A DNA stretch of 64,000 nucleotides from positions 1,524,561-1,588,560 of the forward strand of contig NZ_CP036172.1 of NCBI RefSeq assembly GCF_017357525.1, in the 5' to 3' direction. This document shows, piece by piece, positions 1-9,356 of the stretch. A program made the position numbers and the translations under genes. Source of the DNA: Methanofollis aquaemaris. GTDB taxonomy: Archaea > Halobacteriota > Methanomicrobia > Methanomicrobiales > Methanofollaceae. Position 1 is the stretch's first letter. Every line of letters starts with the position of its first letter. The notes under the pieces were generated by a model, which saw nothing but the letters and a program-made list of their open reading frames with translations, searched no databases and had not been told where the DNA came from.

Positions 1-536
1 CCGGCAGGGACTGATTCCCCGCTGAGGAGGGACTCGTCTATCGAGAGGGTGTTCTCCCGAAAGATCCTGAGATCGGCAGGGACGCGGCTCCCTGGTTCCA
101 GGAGGACGATGTCACCCGGCACCACCTCTTCGGCCGGCACCCCCATCTCCGCCCCGTCCCGCCTGACACGGGCGGCGATCCTGAGGAGTGCCCTGAGTGC
201 CGCCGCACTCTGTTCCGCCTTCCACTCCTGCACCATTCCGAGGATAGCATTGAGGAAAATGACCGCGAAGATAAAGAGAGCATCGGTAGACTCCCCGATC
301 AGCAGGGAGAGGACGCCGGCCACGATCAGGATGAAGATGAGCGGACTCTTGAACTGACGGAGAAAGACCTGGAAGACTGACGGTGGTTTTCGCGTGGGGA
401 GAGCGTTTTTTCCATAGACCGAGAGGCGTGCCGCGGCCTCGGCGGCGGTGAGACCCGGAGGTGACGAACCGATCGCAGCAAGCACCTCCTCGTCCGGCAG
501 GGCGTGCCAGAGAGGCTCGGCCCCGTCCGCAGGCAT
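1..536 (-). CDS. Cation-transporting P-type ATPase, N-terminal part (runs off window)
   Basis: Translating from the ATG at 536 gives a reading frame that stays open to the window edge (178 codons). It begins MPADGAEPLWHALPDEEVLA, which resembles the cation-ATPase N-terminal domain. A hydrophobic hairpin follows (SPLIFILIVAGVLSLLIGES, then a second helix starting DALFIFAVIF). Next come the start of the actuator domain (VVPGDIVLLEPGSRVPADLR) and the motif DESLLSGESVP, which is typical of P2-type Ca2+/H+/Na+ pumps. A purine-rich GGGGGTGG stretch lies just before the ATG. The phosphorylated Asp and the ATP-binding domain are outside the window, so the transported ion cannot be told. The gene follows argB on the same strand after a gap of 128 bases. 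Confidence 0.85.
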   Translation of the reverse strand, partial: MPADGAEPLWHALPDEEVLAAIGSSPPGLTAAEAAARLSVYGKNALPTRKPPSVFQVFLRQFKSPLIFILIVAGVLSLLIGESTDALFIFAVIFLNAILGMVQEWKAEQSAAALRALLRIAARVRRDGAEMGVPAEEVVPGDIVLLEPGSRVPADLRIFRENTLSIDESLLSGESVPA

Positions 537-664
537 TGCCGTCCACCCCCGCGCCGAGTATCGGTCGGTCAACTATATCGCCCTTGCGGGAATGCAGGGC
601 CATTCAACAGATCCGAACTCCATTGCCCGGAGAAAAGAGGGGGCAGGATACCCCTGAACACCAA

Positions 665-1534
665 TTATTCGGTGATCATCGTCCCGACGCCGGCGTCGGT
701 GAAGAGTTCGAGGAGGATGCTGTGCGTCTTGTTGCCGTTGACCACATGGGCATACGGCACCCCGCCCTTCACGGCCCTCACGCAGGACTCGATCTTGGGG
801 ATCATCCCGCCCGAGATGGTCCCGTCGGCCATCAGTTCCTCGGTCTCCACGGCCCGCAGACGGCGGAAGACCTGGGTCCGCTCCCGGTCCATCACGCCGT
901 CGACATCGGTGAGGTTGACGAGTTTGAAGGCGCCGAGCGCGACGGCGATCTCCCCTGCCGCCGTATCGGCGTTGATGTTCAGGTTCCGACCGGCCCGGTC
1001 GATCGCGATCGGGGCCATGACCGTGATGTATCCGGTCTCCAGGAGGGTGGTGAGCAGCGCCGGGTTGATCCCCTCGATCTCCCCGACATAGCCGAGATCG
1101 ACCTCACGCTCCTCATCACCGATCCGCACCATCTGGGCGCTGATCTTTCTGGCGAGAATTATGTTGCCGTCGTTGCCCGAGATCCCGACGGCCCGATCCC
1201 CCTCGCGGGCGATGAGCGAGACGATACCCTTGTTGATCTTGCCGACCAGGACCATCTGGGCGATCTCAAGGGTCTCGGCATCGGTGATCCGCAGGCCCCC
1301 GACAAACTCGGGTTCCTTGCCCATGGCCCGCATCTTCTCGGTGATCTCGGGGCCACCGCCATGCACGACGACGACCTTCATCCCCACATAGTGGAGGAGG
1401 ACGATGTCGCGGATCGCGTTCTCCAGGGTATCAGGATCGACCATGGCATGCCCGCCGAGTTTGATCACGATGGTCCTGCCATGAAACTGCTGGATATAGG
1501 GCAGGGCCTCCATCAGGACTTCTTCACGCCTCAT
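665..1534 (-). CDS. argB: Acetylglutamate kinase
   Basis: This enzyme phosphorylates N-acetylglutamate in the acetylated (ornithine) branch of arginine synthesis. From [16 protein letters not shown] the protein is 289 residues, normal for ArgB. The amino-acid-kinase signatures are present: [11 protein letters not shown] near the N-terminus, [10 protein letters not shown] for substrate and ATP binding, [12 protein letters not shown], and [10 protein letters not shown] near the C-terminus. I chose the ATG at 1534 because it overlaps the argJ stop codon as ATGA. An upstream extension of 18 residues is possible but looks unrelated to the family. The gene is the last of a translationally coupled argC-CBS-argJ-argB series. 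Confidence 0.95.
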   Translation of the reverse strand: MRREEVLMEALPYIQQFHGRTIVIKLGGHAMVDPDTLENAIRDIVLLHYVGMKVVVVHGGGPEITEKMRAMGKEPEFVGGLRITDAETLEIAQMVLVGKINKGIVSLIAREGDRAVGISGNDGNIILARKISAQMVRIGDEEREVDLGYVGEIEGINPALLTTLLETGYITVMAPIAIDRAGRNLNINADTAAGEIAVALGAFKLVNLTDVDGVMDRERTQVFRRLRAVETEELMADGTISGGMIPKIESCVRAVKGGVPYAHVVNGNKTHSILLELFTDAGVGTMITE

Positions 1535-2682
1535 GTTGTATACTTCCCGTTGATCTCGACATAGTTCTCGGTCAGGTCGCACCCCCACGCGACTGCCGAA
1601 CCCTCGCCGGCCGCAAGGTCGAGGGAGAAGACGACCCGCTTCCCGTGCATCGCCTCCTTGGCACGCACCAGGTCGGAGACGATCGTCCCGTCCCTGACAA
1701 GTTCGGTCAGCGTCGGTCCCTCGCCGATGGTGAGGGAGACGAGGTCGGGGTCGAACCCGACGCCGGCCCGCCCGGCCGCCGCGATCACCCGGCCCCAGTT
1801 CGGATCCTCACCGTACACCGCCGTCTTGACAAGCGGCGAGGCCACGACCGTCCTGGCCACCGCCTCTGCCGCCGCCTCGTCGGGGGCGCCGACGACCTGC
1901 ACCTCAAGAAGTTTGGTCGCGCCCTCGCCGTCCGCGGCGATCTGTTTGGCCAGGGAGATGCAGCACGCCTCAAGCGCCGCGTCGAACGCCGCCCGCGGCA
2001 CCGGCCCGGCCTCGCCGGTGGCCGTGCAGAAGGCCGAGTCATTGGTGCTCTCGTCCCCGTCGACCACGACGCGGTTGAAACTCCGGCGCACCGCCGAGCG
2101 GAGTGACGCCCGGAGATCTTCAGCCCCGATCTCGGCGTCGGTGTAGATGAAGGCAAGCATCGTTCCCATGTTCGGGGCGATCATCCCGCTTCCTTTGCAG
2201 ATCCCGGCGACCGTAAACCCGTCGGCCTCCACGAGGGCATGCTTCTCGGCGAGGTCGGTGGTCATGATCGACCTCGCGGCGGCGGTCTCGCCCTCCTCAG
2301 AGTGGGCGAGATGTGGGACGACCTCCGCACACTGCCGACCGATCAGGTCGAGGTCGAGGTACCGCCCGATCACCCCGGTGCTCGCCACCCCGATCCGCTC
2401 AGGCTCCAGGCCAAGGGATGCGCCGGCGATACGGCGCATCTCGGCGGCGTCGGCAAGCCCGCGCTCGCCGGTATAGGCATTCGCACACCCGGAGTTCACG
2501 ACGATGGCGTCGAGGCGACCGGCCTTGATCGCCTCACGCATCAACAGAACCGGAGCGGCAGCGACCAGGTTGGAGGTGGAGGTCGCCGCGGCCGTGCCGC
2601 TCGCCCTGATCACCGCAAGCCCGTACTTCCCCTCCTTCATCCCGGCGGCTTCGACGCCCCGGACTGCGCAGATACTCCTCAC
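1531..2682 (-). CDS. argJ: Glutamate N-acetyltransferase (ornithine acetyltransferase)
   Basis: ArgJ moves the acetyl group from N-acetylornithine to glutamate, so the acetyl group is recycled in arginine synthesis. The 383-residue length is typical. Family members cut themselves before a Thr that becomes the nucleophile. Here the motif is [13 protein letters not shown], placing the cut at Gly173-Thr174; many homologues have Ala-Thr, so this is a conservative change. Other family motifs seen are [21 protein letters not shown] and EDPNWGRV. It overlaps argB downstream and the CBS-domain gene upstream by four bases each (ATGA). Whether it is mono- or bifunctional (also using acetyl-CoA) cannot be read from sequence. 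Confidence 0.95.
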   Translation of the reverse strand: MRSICAVRGVEAAGMKEGKYGLAVIRASGTAAATSTSNLVAAAPVLLMREAIKAGRLDAIVVNSGCANAYTGERGLADAAEMRRIAGASLGLEPERIGVASTGVIGRYLDLDLIGRQCAEVVPHLAHSEEGETAAARSIMTTDLAEKHALVEADGFTVAGICKGSGMIAPNMGTMLAFIYTDAEIGAEDLRASLRSAVRRSFNRVVVDGDESTNDSAFCTATGEAGPVPRAAFDAALEACCISLAKQIAADGEGATKLLEVQVVGAPDEAAAEAVARTVVASPLVKTAVYGEDPNWGRVIAAAGRAGVGFDPDLVSLTIGEGPTLTELVRDGTIVSDLVRAKEAMHGKRVVFSLDLAAGEGSAVAWGCDLTENYVEINGKYTT

Positions 2683-3176
2683 GACTCTTCACTCTCCTCG
2701 TACGAGACACCAAGCCCCTGGACGATATCACGGCGGGCGATGATCCCGATCAGCCGCCCTTCCTCAACGACCGGCAGGCGGGCGATCCCTTCCCGCAGCA
2801 TCAGTCCCGCTGCCTCCTCGATCCCGGCATCAGGGCCGATGGTGACCGGCGGCATCGACATCACCCGGCGGACCGGGGTCTTTCCAATGTCTGAGAGGGC
2901 CGCCCGGGTCCTCTCCCAGTTGATCATCTCCCTGATCGGAACCTCGATGAACTCAAGGGGGGAGGGGAGCCAGAGATCTTCTGAGAGTTCTCCGGTCTTG
3001 AGGAGCGAGAGGACATCGGCCTCGGTGATCACCCCGACCAGTTCCTCTCCGTCCATCACCGGCAGGCCTCCCACATCGTGCTTACGCAACAGGGCCGCTG
3101 CCTCCCTGACCGTTGCGTCGGCCCGGACAGTCACCGGCCCCCCTGTCATGATCTCCCTGACTTTCATGGTCTCCAT
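2679..3176 (-). CDS. CBS-domain pair protein
   Basis: This 165-residue protein consists of two CBS domains and little else. The first starts at VREIMTGGPVTVRADATVRE and ends with LVGVITEADVLSLL. The second starts at VRRVMSMPPVTIGPDAGIEE and ends with LIGIIARRDIVQGL. CBS pairs commonly bind adenine nucleotides or SAM and regulate partner proteins, but no effector or catalytic domain is attached here. It lies between argC and argJ, overlapping argJ by ATGA and starting 10 bases after argC, so it is probably co-transcribed with arginine genes. A role in sensing energy status for this pathway is inference only. Confidence 0.85.
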   Translation of the reverse strand: METMKVREIMTGGPVTVRADATVREAAALLRKHDVGGLPVMDGEELVGVITEADVLSLLKTGELSEDLWLPSPLEFIEVPIREMINWERTRAALSDIGKTPVRRVMSMPPVTIGPDAGIEEAAGLMLREGIARLPVVEEGRLIGIIARRDIVQGLGVSYEESEES

Positions 3177-3186
3177 CTCCTCCTCA

Positions 3187-4173
3187 TTATGGCATGCAGG
3201 GCGGGGTCATAAGTCCGTCGTTCTCCGCGAACCCGCAGATGATATTCATATTCTGGATTGCCTGTCCTGCAGCGCCTTTGACAAGGTTGTCGATCGCCGA
3301 GACGACGACGACCCGCTCGTCCCGCGCCTCAAACCAGATGTCGCAGAAGTTGCTCCCGCGCACCGCACCGAGGGAGGGTTTCTGGAGACGGACGAAGAAC
3401 TCGTCTTTGTAGAACTCCTGGTACCGCGCCTCCACCTCCTCCTGGGTCATGGGATCGTCCATGATGATATGGGCGGTGGTGAGGATCCCGCGGTTCACCG
3501 GCACGAGGTGCGGGGTGAAGAAACAGCGCGCCTTCGAGCCGAGGCGGCCGAGTTCCTGTTCCATCTCGGCGAGGTGGCGGTGGCCGGTCAACTTGTACGG
3601 CATCACGCCGTCGGCTACATTGGGATAGTGGGTGGTCGGGGAGGGGTTGACCCCCGAGCCCGAGACGCCGGTCTTCGAGTCATAGATCACATAGCGTGCA
3701 CCGGACGCAAGCGGCGCCGACGCAAGGGTGGCCCCGGTCGGGAAACACCCGGGGTTCGAGACAAATTGCTTCCCCTTCACCTCTTCCCGGTGGAGTTCGG
3801 GGAGGCCGTACGGCGCCTCGAAGTAGTCGGTATGAGTGACCCCGTAGACCTTTTCATAGACATCCCGCGGCAGGCGGTAGTCGGCGGAGAGGTCGACGAC
3901 CTTCATGCCCCGCTCAAGGAATCCGCCGGCATAGTGCATAGCGGCGGTGTGCGGCACCGCAAGAAAGGCGACGTCGGCATCGATATCTTCGACTGCGGGG
4001 TTGGTGAAGGCGAGGTCAGTGTATCCTTTGAGATGGGGGTGGACCGCGGCGACCGGCCGGCCCTCCTCTTTCCGGGAGGTGGCGGCGACCACCTCGGCCG
4101 AGGAGTGGCCCTGAAGGAGGCGGAACAACTCGCCCCCGGTATAGCCCGATGCCCCGACGATAGCAACATCCAT
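3187..4173 (-). CDS. argC: N-acetyl-gamma-glutamyl-phosphate reductase
   Basis: ArgC reduces N-acetylglutamyl phosphate to the semialdehyde using NADPH. The protein opens with the nucleotide-binding sequence [20 protein letters not shown] and contains the active-site Cys143 in [13 protein letters not shown], followed by KTGVSGSG. The length of 328 residues fits the family. I chose the ATG at 4173 because the fold starts there directly; a TTG three codons upstream is possible. It is the first arginine gene of the minus-strand series and follows an ADP-ribosylglycohydrolase gene after 26 bases. Confidence 0.95.
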   Translation of the reverse strand: MDVAIVGASGYTGGELFRLLQGHSSAEVVAATSRKEEGRPVAAVHPHLKGYTDLAFTNPAVEDIDADVAFLAVPHTAAMHYAGGFLERGMKVVDLSADYRLPRDVYEKVYGVTHTDYFEAPYGLPELHREEVKGKQFVSNPGCFPTGATLASAPLASGARYVIYDSKTGVSGSGVNPSPTTHYPNVADGVMPYKLTGHRHLAEMEQELGRLGSKARCFFTPHLVPVNRGILTTAHIIMDDPMTQEEVEARYQEFYKDEFFVRLQKPSLGAVRGSNFCDIWFEARDERVVVVSAIDNLVKGAAGQAIQNMNIICGFAENDGLMTPPCMP

Positions 4174-4199
4174 ACAGGACAATATACCGGAGGAAAAAT

Positions 4200-5126
4200 T
4201 TAATCCTTTGGAGTAGCCAGGAGGAGTTCTCCGGCCAGACGCCGAATCTCTTCCCGGTTTTCAAGCCCTTCCAGAAGATCAGGGGGAAGCGCACCCACAC
4301 CGTACTTTGCCCCGACATAGGCACCGCAGATGAAGGCAATGGTATCGGTGTTCCCTCCTATATTGGCCGCCACATAAAGGAGGCTCTCAGGGTCGTCGTA
4401 TCGGTTCATCAGGAAGAAGGCAATCGGGATGGTCTGATAGATCGAGACGTCGCTTCCGATAACCGGGAGAGCACCTTCAAGACTGATCCCCTCGCGTTCG
4501 AGTTCGACCGCCCGCCTGAGCCGCGCCCCGAGTTCGGGATCCTCGGACGAGGCGCTGCGCAGAGCGAGGGCGAACGGATCCTCGACCGAGCGGAGGACAG
4601 CCGAGATGAGGAACCCGACGGTCACGGTTCCGGCCAGGGCCGCCGGGTGGGTATGGGTGACCGAGCAGGCCTTCGCAAGCCGCCCGGAGAGGTCGACCGG
4701 ATCCAAATACTTGAGGGCAAAGGGAACCGCAAGGGGAACACAGCCTGCGGTGTCCGAGTTCACGCCGCTCCGGTCAGGCCCGACGACGAGCAGATGCTCG
4801 CAGGCCGTCATCACAGAACCGTCCGGGAACCTGAGGTCTCCGGAGAGGCAGAGACGCGAGAGGTCGGCGGCGTACCGTTCCTCAGAATAGGCACCCGATG
4901 CGAGAAGGGCCGCCACGAGAAGCATGATCTGGCTGTCCTCAGTGTACTGCCCGGGCTCAAGGCCGGCGTTCGGGTGCCGCTTCCATGCCCGCCGGTAACC
5001 CCGCTGCATATGCGAGAGGCTCATCGGAGCGGTCTCCCCCGGCATCCCCAGGGCGTCACCGATGGCCGCCCCGAGCATGCACCCACTGAAACGGTCCAGC
5101 ATCAGATCGCTATTCTCCGGGGGCAT
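4200..5126 (-). CDS. ADP-ribosylglycohydrolase family protein
   Basis: The protein (308 residues) belongs to the DraG/ARH family, which removes ADP-ribose from proteins or small molecules using two Mg ions. The N-terminal helix motif is [17 protein letters not shown]. The first metal-binding segment reads [10 protein letters not shown], where the family usually has T-D-D-T/S. The C-terminal metal site reads [19 protein letters not shown], where many members have GGDTDT. The Glu and Asn substitutions are conservative, and similar forms occur in this broad family, so activity is likely but the substrate is unknown. It lies directly upstream of argC on the same strand. There is no DraT-like ADP-ribosyltransferase in the window. 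Confidence 0.9.
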   Translation of the reverse strand: MPPENSDLMLDRFSGCMLGAAIGDALGMPGETAPMSLSHMQRGYRRAWKRHPNAGLEPGQYTEDSQIMLLVAALLASGAYSEERYAADLSRLCLSGDLRFPDGSVMTACEHLLVVGPDRSGVNSDTAGCVPLAVPFALKYLDPVDLSGRLAKACSVTHTHPAALAGTVTVGFLISAVLRSVEDPFALALRSASSEDPELGARLRRAVELEREGISLEGALPVIGSDVSIYQTIPIAFFLMNRYDDPESLLYVAANIGGNTDTIAFICGAYVGAKYGVGALPPDLLEGLENREEIRRLAGELLLATPKD

Positions 5127-5194
5127 GATAAGTTCTTCGCCCGATCATCCCGGATACAAACCCGCACAGGAAAAATAAAAGAACGATGCGCTTA

Positions 5195-5634
5195 GGCTCT
5201 GTTGAAACCTCTTCTGGAGGCTGTGTGGAAATCCTCTGGGTCGTTATCTCTGCGGGGGGCTGGCCGTCCCCCGGTCCCCCCGCGTCAGGATAGGAGGGGG
5301 GGACGGTAACCTCCCTCTTCATGTTCGTTGAAGGTGCCTTCCCGCCCCCATCGCAATCCCGGGGGTCCGGGGGCAGAGCCCCCGGCACAAGCATGGGGGA
5401 AGGCATGCCAATCAGACAGACCGCCCCAACAGGGCGACAAAGAATGCTGAGCTGCTTTCTCGCACCGGGGAGAGACCCCGGACCCCCACATATGAGGATG
5501 GCCGGGAGGCGGCGAGTGAACAGTGTTCGGGGGAGGGATCAAGGATCCTTCCATACCCCGGAGAACTGCGAGGAGAGATGTTCATGCGGTATGCCCGAGG
5601 CATGCTCTCGCCTCATGAGCGATCCCGGAGAGCC
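5195..5634. repeat. Dispersed intergenic repeat, copy 1 (with inverted ends)
   Basis: This element fills the gap between the sensor kinase gene and the ADP-ribosylglycohydrolase gene. It starts GGCTCTGTTGAAACCTCTTC, which is nearly identical to the start of copy 8 at 63893. Its core (about 5336-5515) matches copy 2 at 32206-32388 and, inverted, copy 5 at 61262-61440, and it holds a GGGGGCAGAGCCCCC hairpin. From about 5530 the sequence matches the reverse complement of the arm seen in copies 3 and 5 (AGGGATCAAGGATCC), and the end reads AGAGCC, the inverse of the initial GGCTCT. No convincing ORF is present. Confidence 0.7.
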
Positions 5635-5642
5635 AAAAAATC

Positions 5643-8600
5643 TCAGACCCCTCGCGTGGAGAGTACGCGCCTGACCTCGGCAAAGAGTTCATCGATGGGG
5701 TACGGCTTCCTGACCACCCCGGCAAAACCGTACTCCTGGTACGAACTCATCACCGGATCCGTGGAATACCCACTTGATACGATCGCTTTCACCGACGGAT
5801 CGGTCTTTCGAAGTTTTTGAATCGCTTCGACACCACCCATACCGCCAGGGACGGTCAGGTCCATGATGACAAGGTCAAAAGGACGCCCTGATACATAGGC
5901 CGCGGTGTATCGCCTCACCGCCTCACCGCCTTCAGACGCCGCAGTGACACAATAGCCCTCGCTTTCAAGGAGAGGAACAATCGAAGAGAGCACGCCTTCA
6001 TCGTCATCCATAAAGAGAATGTATGCATCACTCTCAGGGGCATGCTCCCCCGTCTCCATACAACTGCCCTGCCATACCCCTCCCTTCCTGACTGAATTTG
6101 CAGGGAGGTAGACAGTAAAGACCGAACCGTCCTGATCAGATACAACGGTGACATATCCGCCGTGGTTTTTGACGATCGAACGGACCGTGGCAAGTCCAAG
6201 ACCGCGCCCTTCTCCCTTCGTGGTAAAATAGGGATCAAAGATCCTGGGGAGGTGATCTGCCGGGATCCCAGTGCCTGTATCAGCGACAGAGAGAACAATA
6301 TAACAACCTGCCGGGATCTGGCCGTTCTCACTGAAAATTCTATTTCTGGCTTCGGTCCGGATCGTTCCCCCACCCGGCATCGCCTGCTCGGCATTGATCA
6401 TCAGGTTCTGAATGACCTGAGAGAACTGTGCCGGATCGATACTCACCTGCCAGAGATCGGGATCGAAAGTGGCCTTAAAGGAAGATTTTGTCCCCCTGAG
6501 GACAAACTCTGCGGTCCCGATGATAAGAGAGGAGAAATCCGGCGGTTCGACGGTTTCAAGGACAGGGGCACCACCACGCGAGAAGGTGAGGAGTTGCTGG
6601 GTAATTATCCGCGCCTTTTTCACCGCTTTCTCCGCCTCCCTCAAATTCTCTTCAGGAGAACACCCCGCTTCGATCTTCATCCTGGATAGGGTGATGTTCC
6701 CGAGAACCGAAGTGAGAACATTGTTGAAGTCATGGGCGATCCCACCGGCAAGGAGTCCGATCGACTCGAGTTTCTCGTTTCTCAGGTGCTCCTCCTCCAT
6801 CGCCTTCTCCATGGTCACATCCCTGATCGACTCGATGCTTCCCACGACCTTGCCGTCCTGGTCGATGATGGGGGAGGCGGTCGCAGAGAGAGAGAGAGAT
6901 CGACCGTCCTTAACCTGCAGATCAGATATGACTGAGGAGAGGATCAACCCGTCCATACGCCGGACTTCAGGATACAGCGCCCGCACCTCTTCGTCTTCGG
7001 CCTCGACCAGGTCAATGAGAACAGGTCGACGCCTGCCATAGAAGGGGATGGCATAGGCATGTTCCCCCTCTCCCAGGATCTCCTCCTTCCGGACACCGGT
7101 CAGTTCCTCCATCGCACGGTTCCAGGACACGACCCGCCCGCAACAGTCGGTGACCAGGATCGCGTCAGGAAGATGTTCTATGGTGTCGTTGAGGTGACGG
7201 TTCGCGATCATCAGTGCTTCCTCTGCCCGCCGGGTATCCGTAATATCTCTGATGAAGACCGCAAGCCTTGTCACTTCACCGTCGCAGCCACTGACCGGGG
7301 AGACCCTGACAAGACAGGCCCGCTCTCCCCACGCTGTCTCAAACTGAACAGACTTCCCTGATAATATCGCAGACCCAAAGGCCTCGGACAGACCAGGAGC
7401 AAATACCGGATCAACCATCTCCTCTCTATCCCGACAGGTAAGAGATGTCTCCCCTCCGAAAGCCACCCGGGCGGGCTCGTTGTATGAGACAATCCGCCCC
7501 TCACGATCAGCCAGAAAGGCGAGGTCCGGCGTTGCGTCGAGGAGCACCCTGGCCGTCTCCTCACTCTCTCTGAGGGCCTCTCCGACATGGTGACGCTGGA
7601 GGGCGATCGCAGTCTGGTTCATAAAGGCCTCGATAATATCGGCGTTTTTGAGCCTGGCACTTTCCTTCATCAGGATAATCGCAGACCCGAATATCCGATC
7701 TCTTCTGACAAACGGGACCACATAAGCCGCAAAAATCCCCAGTTTTGATTCTAGAGATCTACAAGTCTTGTAAGGAACCGTCTCAAGCATGATCTCATGG
7801 AGACCTGGGGCCCTGATGATCCCTCGTTCGGTGGTAAAGAGTTCCTCCACCTGATCGGTGATCGTAAATCTGGATCCAACAACATCAGACCCCAGCGCGT
7901 TTGCATAGATGGCGCGCTCTTCTTCTTGAGCAAGAACGACCCGCGTACAGAAGGACCGATCCTTCAGGTCATATGAATTCACGGTAACGATACTCTTCCC
8001 GGCCAGCGACTGGATCTGTCTCCCGATGAAGTCATAGATCTCAGGCCCTCCATCCATCTCGACAAAGGCCATCGCCGTACCCGAGAGGAGGCCAATGTTC
8101 CGGGCGTATCGCATCTGCTGGCACTCTGCCTCCCCCTGCTCGACAAGACCTCTGATGACAACGATCACGCCCTCCGAAAAGGGAGATACGGCCAATCCAG
8201 GTCCAGGAATGAGCGATAATTCTACAGGAAACCTTGTACCGTCCTTTTTCAGACAGATACCCTGCCGATATCCATGACCACGGATGAAACCACCGGTCCA
8301 GGATCGAGCACCCCGAACTGCCGTGACGATCTTGCGGTGGAACGCGCGTCCACCCTCCGGGACGACAAGATCGATGAAATCGGCGCCAAGAGCCTCCTCC
8401 TTGGAGTAGCCAAAGGTCGCAATGGCTGCATCGTCCCATCCGATCACCTTTGCCTCCCTGGAGATGGATATAACTGCATGACGGGATCTGAAGGCGGGTA
8501 GAGAGCATCCCTGATCCATTATTACAGTCCCTATCGAGAGATATTCAGTGACCGCCCCATCCGAGCCCCTGAGATTCCTGGAAAACCATAAGATGCGTGT

Positions 8601-9245
8601 CTCTGTGCCATCCTTCTTGATCACCCTGGTCTCATGCGGAGACTCCCCTTCCGGGTCTGCAGCAACCGCTTCCACCTGATGAATGAGCGGTCGACCATCT
8701 GATTCATACTCAGGGAGGAACGTCCCGAGAAGGGGTTTATCCAGGAGTTCTTCTGGAGTATATCCGAGATAATCGGCACCTGACTTCTCGATATACGTGA
8801 TCCGATGTTTCGGAGTCCATTTAAGGATGATACTCCCCATGTGGCGGTCCTGGAAAGATGGATCAAATGATCCCTCCCATGCAAGAAGACCCTGCTCTTC
8901 AAAGGTGTCGAGAATATACTCGGTCCCGCGAGAGACGATCCGCTGGCTCTTCCAGGAAAAAAATCTCTCTCCACCGGAGAGAAAACGGCAGAGCGTACCT
9001 TCCGGTGCACCGCCCGGGACTCCCACTTCTCCTCCCCGCAGAACGACATACTGAAAAAAACGCGAGGCATCAGAACCCACAAGAGCACGATACCGTCTGC
9101 CTATGATCTCGGCCATAGCCGGACTGACATAGACGATCCTTCCGTCATCAGGCCGTGTCACGAGAGAGACGAATGCGAGGGCATCCAGAACTGTCTGCCA
9201 CGGCTCTTCGTCTGCTGGCCAGGCCTCCTCCACACGCGGGGGCAT
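5643..9245 (-). CDS. Hybrid PAS/GAF sensor histidine kinase with receiver domain
   Basis: This 1200-residue protein has no transmembrane helix, so it is a cytoplasmic sensor. In order I read three PAS domains (about 10-370), a GAF-like domain (about 380-555), two more PAS domains (about 560-680 and 690-815), a HisKA domain, an HATPase domain and a C-terminal receiver. The phosphoacceptor is His838 in GGIAHDFNN. The N-box lies near residue 947 (VIQNLMINAEQAM), and the G-boxes are DTGTGIP and GRGLGLATV. The receiver has acidic residues in FMDDDEG, the phosphorylated Asp near 1129 (VIMDLTVPGG) and Lys in VRKPYP. No partner regulator gene is adjacent and no signal can be assigned. It stands alone, flanked by a repeat element and the surface-polysaccharide region. 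Confidence 0.93.
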   Translation of the reverse strand: MPPRVEEAWPADEEPWQTVLDALAFVSLVTRPDDGRIVYVSPAMAEIIGRRYRALVGSDASRFFQYVVLRGGEVGVPGGAPEGTLCRFLSGGERFFSWKSQRIVSRGTEYILDTFEEQGLLAWEGSFDPSFQDRHMGSIILKWTPKHRITYIEKSGADYLGYTPEELLDKPLLGTFLPEYESDGRPLIHQVEAVAADPEGESPHETRVIKKDGTETRILWFSRNLRGSDGAVTEYLSIGTVIMDQGCSLPAFRSRHAVISISREAKVIGWDDAAIATFGYSKEEALGADFIDLVVPEGGRAFHRKIVTAVRGARSWTGGFIRGHGYRQGICLKKDGTRFPVELSLIPGPGLAVSPFSEGVIVVIRGLVEQGEAECQQMRYARNIGLLSGTAMAFVEMDGGPEIYDFIGRQIQSLAGKSIVTVNSYDLKDRSFCTRVVLAQEEERAIYANALGSDVVGSRFTITDQVEELFTTERGIIRAPGLHEIMLETVPYKTCRSLESKLGIFAAYVVPFVRRDRIFGSAIILMKESARLKNADIIEAFMNQTAIALQRHHVGEALRESEETARVLLDATPDLAFLADREGRIVSYNEPARVAFGGETSLTCRDREEMVDPVFAPGLSEAFGSAILSGKSVQFETAWGERACLVRVSPVSGCDGEVTRLAVFIRDITDTRRAEEALMIANRHLNDTIEHLPDAILVTDCCGRVVSWNRAMEELTGVRKEEILGEGEHAYAIPFYGRRRPVLIDLVEAEDEEVRALYPEVRRMDGLILSSVISDLQVKDGRSLSLSATASPIIDQDGKVVGSIESIRDVTMEKAMEEEHLRNEKLESIGLLAGGIAHDFNNVLTSVLGNITLSRMKIEAGCSPEENLREAEKAVKKARIITQQLLTFSRGGAPVLETVEPPDFSSLIIGTAEFVLRGTKSSFKATFDPDLWQVSIDPAQFSQVIQNLMINAEQAMPGGGTIRTEARNRIFSENGQIPAGCYIVLSVADTGTGIPADHLPRIFDPYFTTKGEGRGLGLATVRSIVKNHGGYVTVVSDQDGSVFTVYLPANSVRKGGVWQGSCMETGEHAPESDAYILFMDDDEGVLSSIVPLLESEGYCVTAASEGGEAVRRYTAAYVSGRPFDLVIMDLTVPGGMGGVEAIQKLRKTDPSVKAIVSSGYSTDPVMSSYQEYGFAGVVRKPYPIDELFAEVRRVLSTRGV

Positions 9246-9356
9246 ATGGATGATAGTGATAGGGCAGAGCTACAAATAAATATCGAAACGAAACCTATTG
9301 CCGAAAAGAACGATCGGAGCACATAATCGAGCCCAAATTATAATGGTGGCCAAAAT

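Noticed and set aside
461-4203. Long plus-strand ORFs opposite argB, argJ and argC (for example 461-1564 and 2239-4203)
   Set aside because: They are antisense frames of high-GC genes. Their translations are low-complexity (rich in Asp, Gly, Arg, His) with no family motifs, while the minus strand encodes clear ArgB, ArgJ and ArgC.
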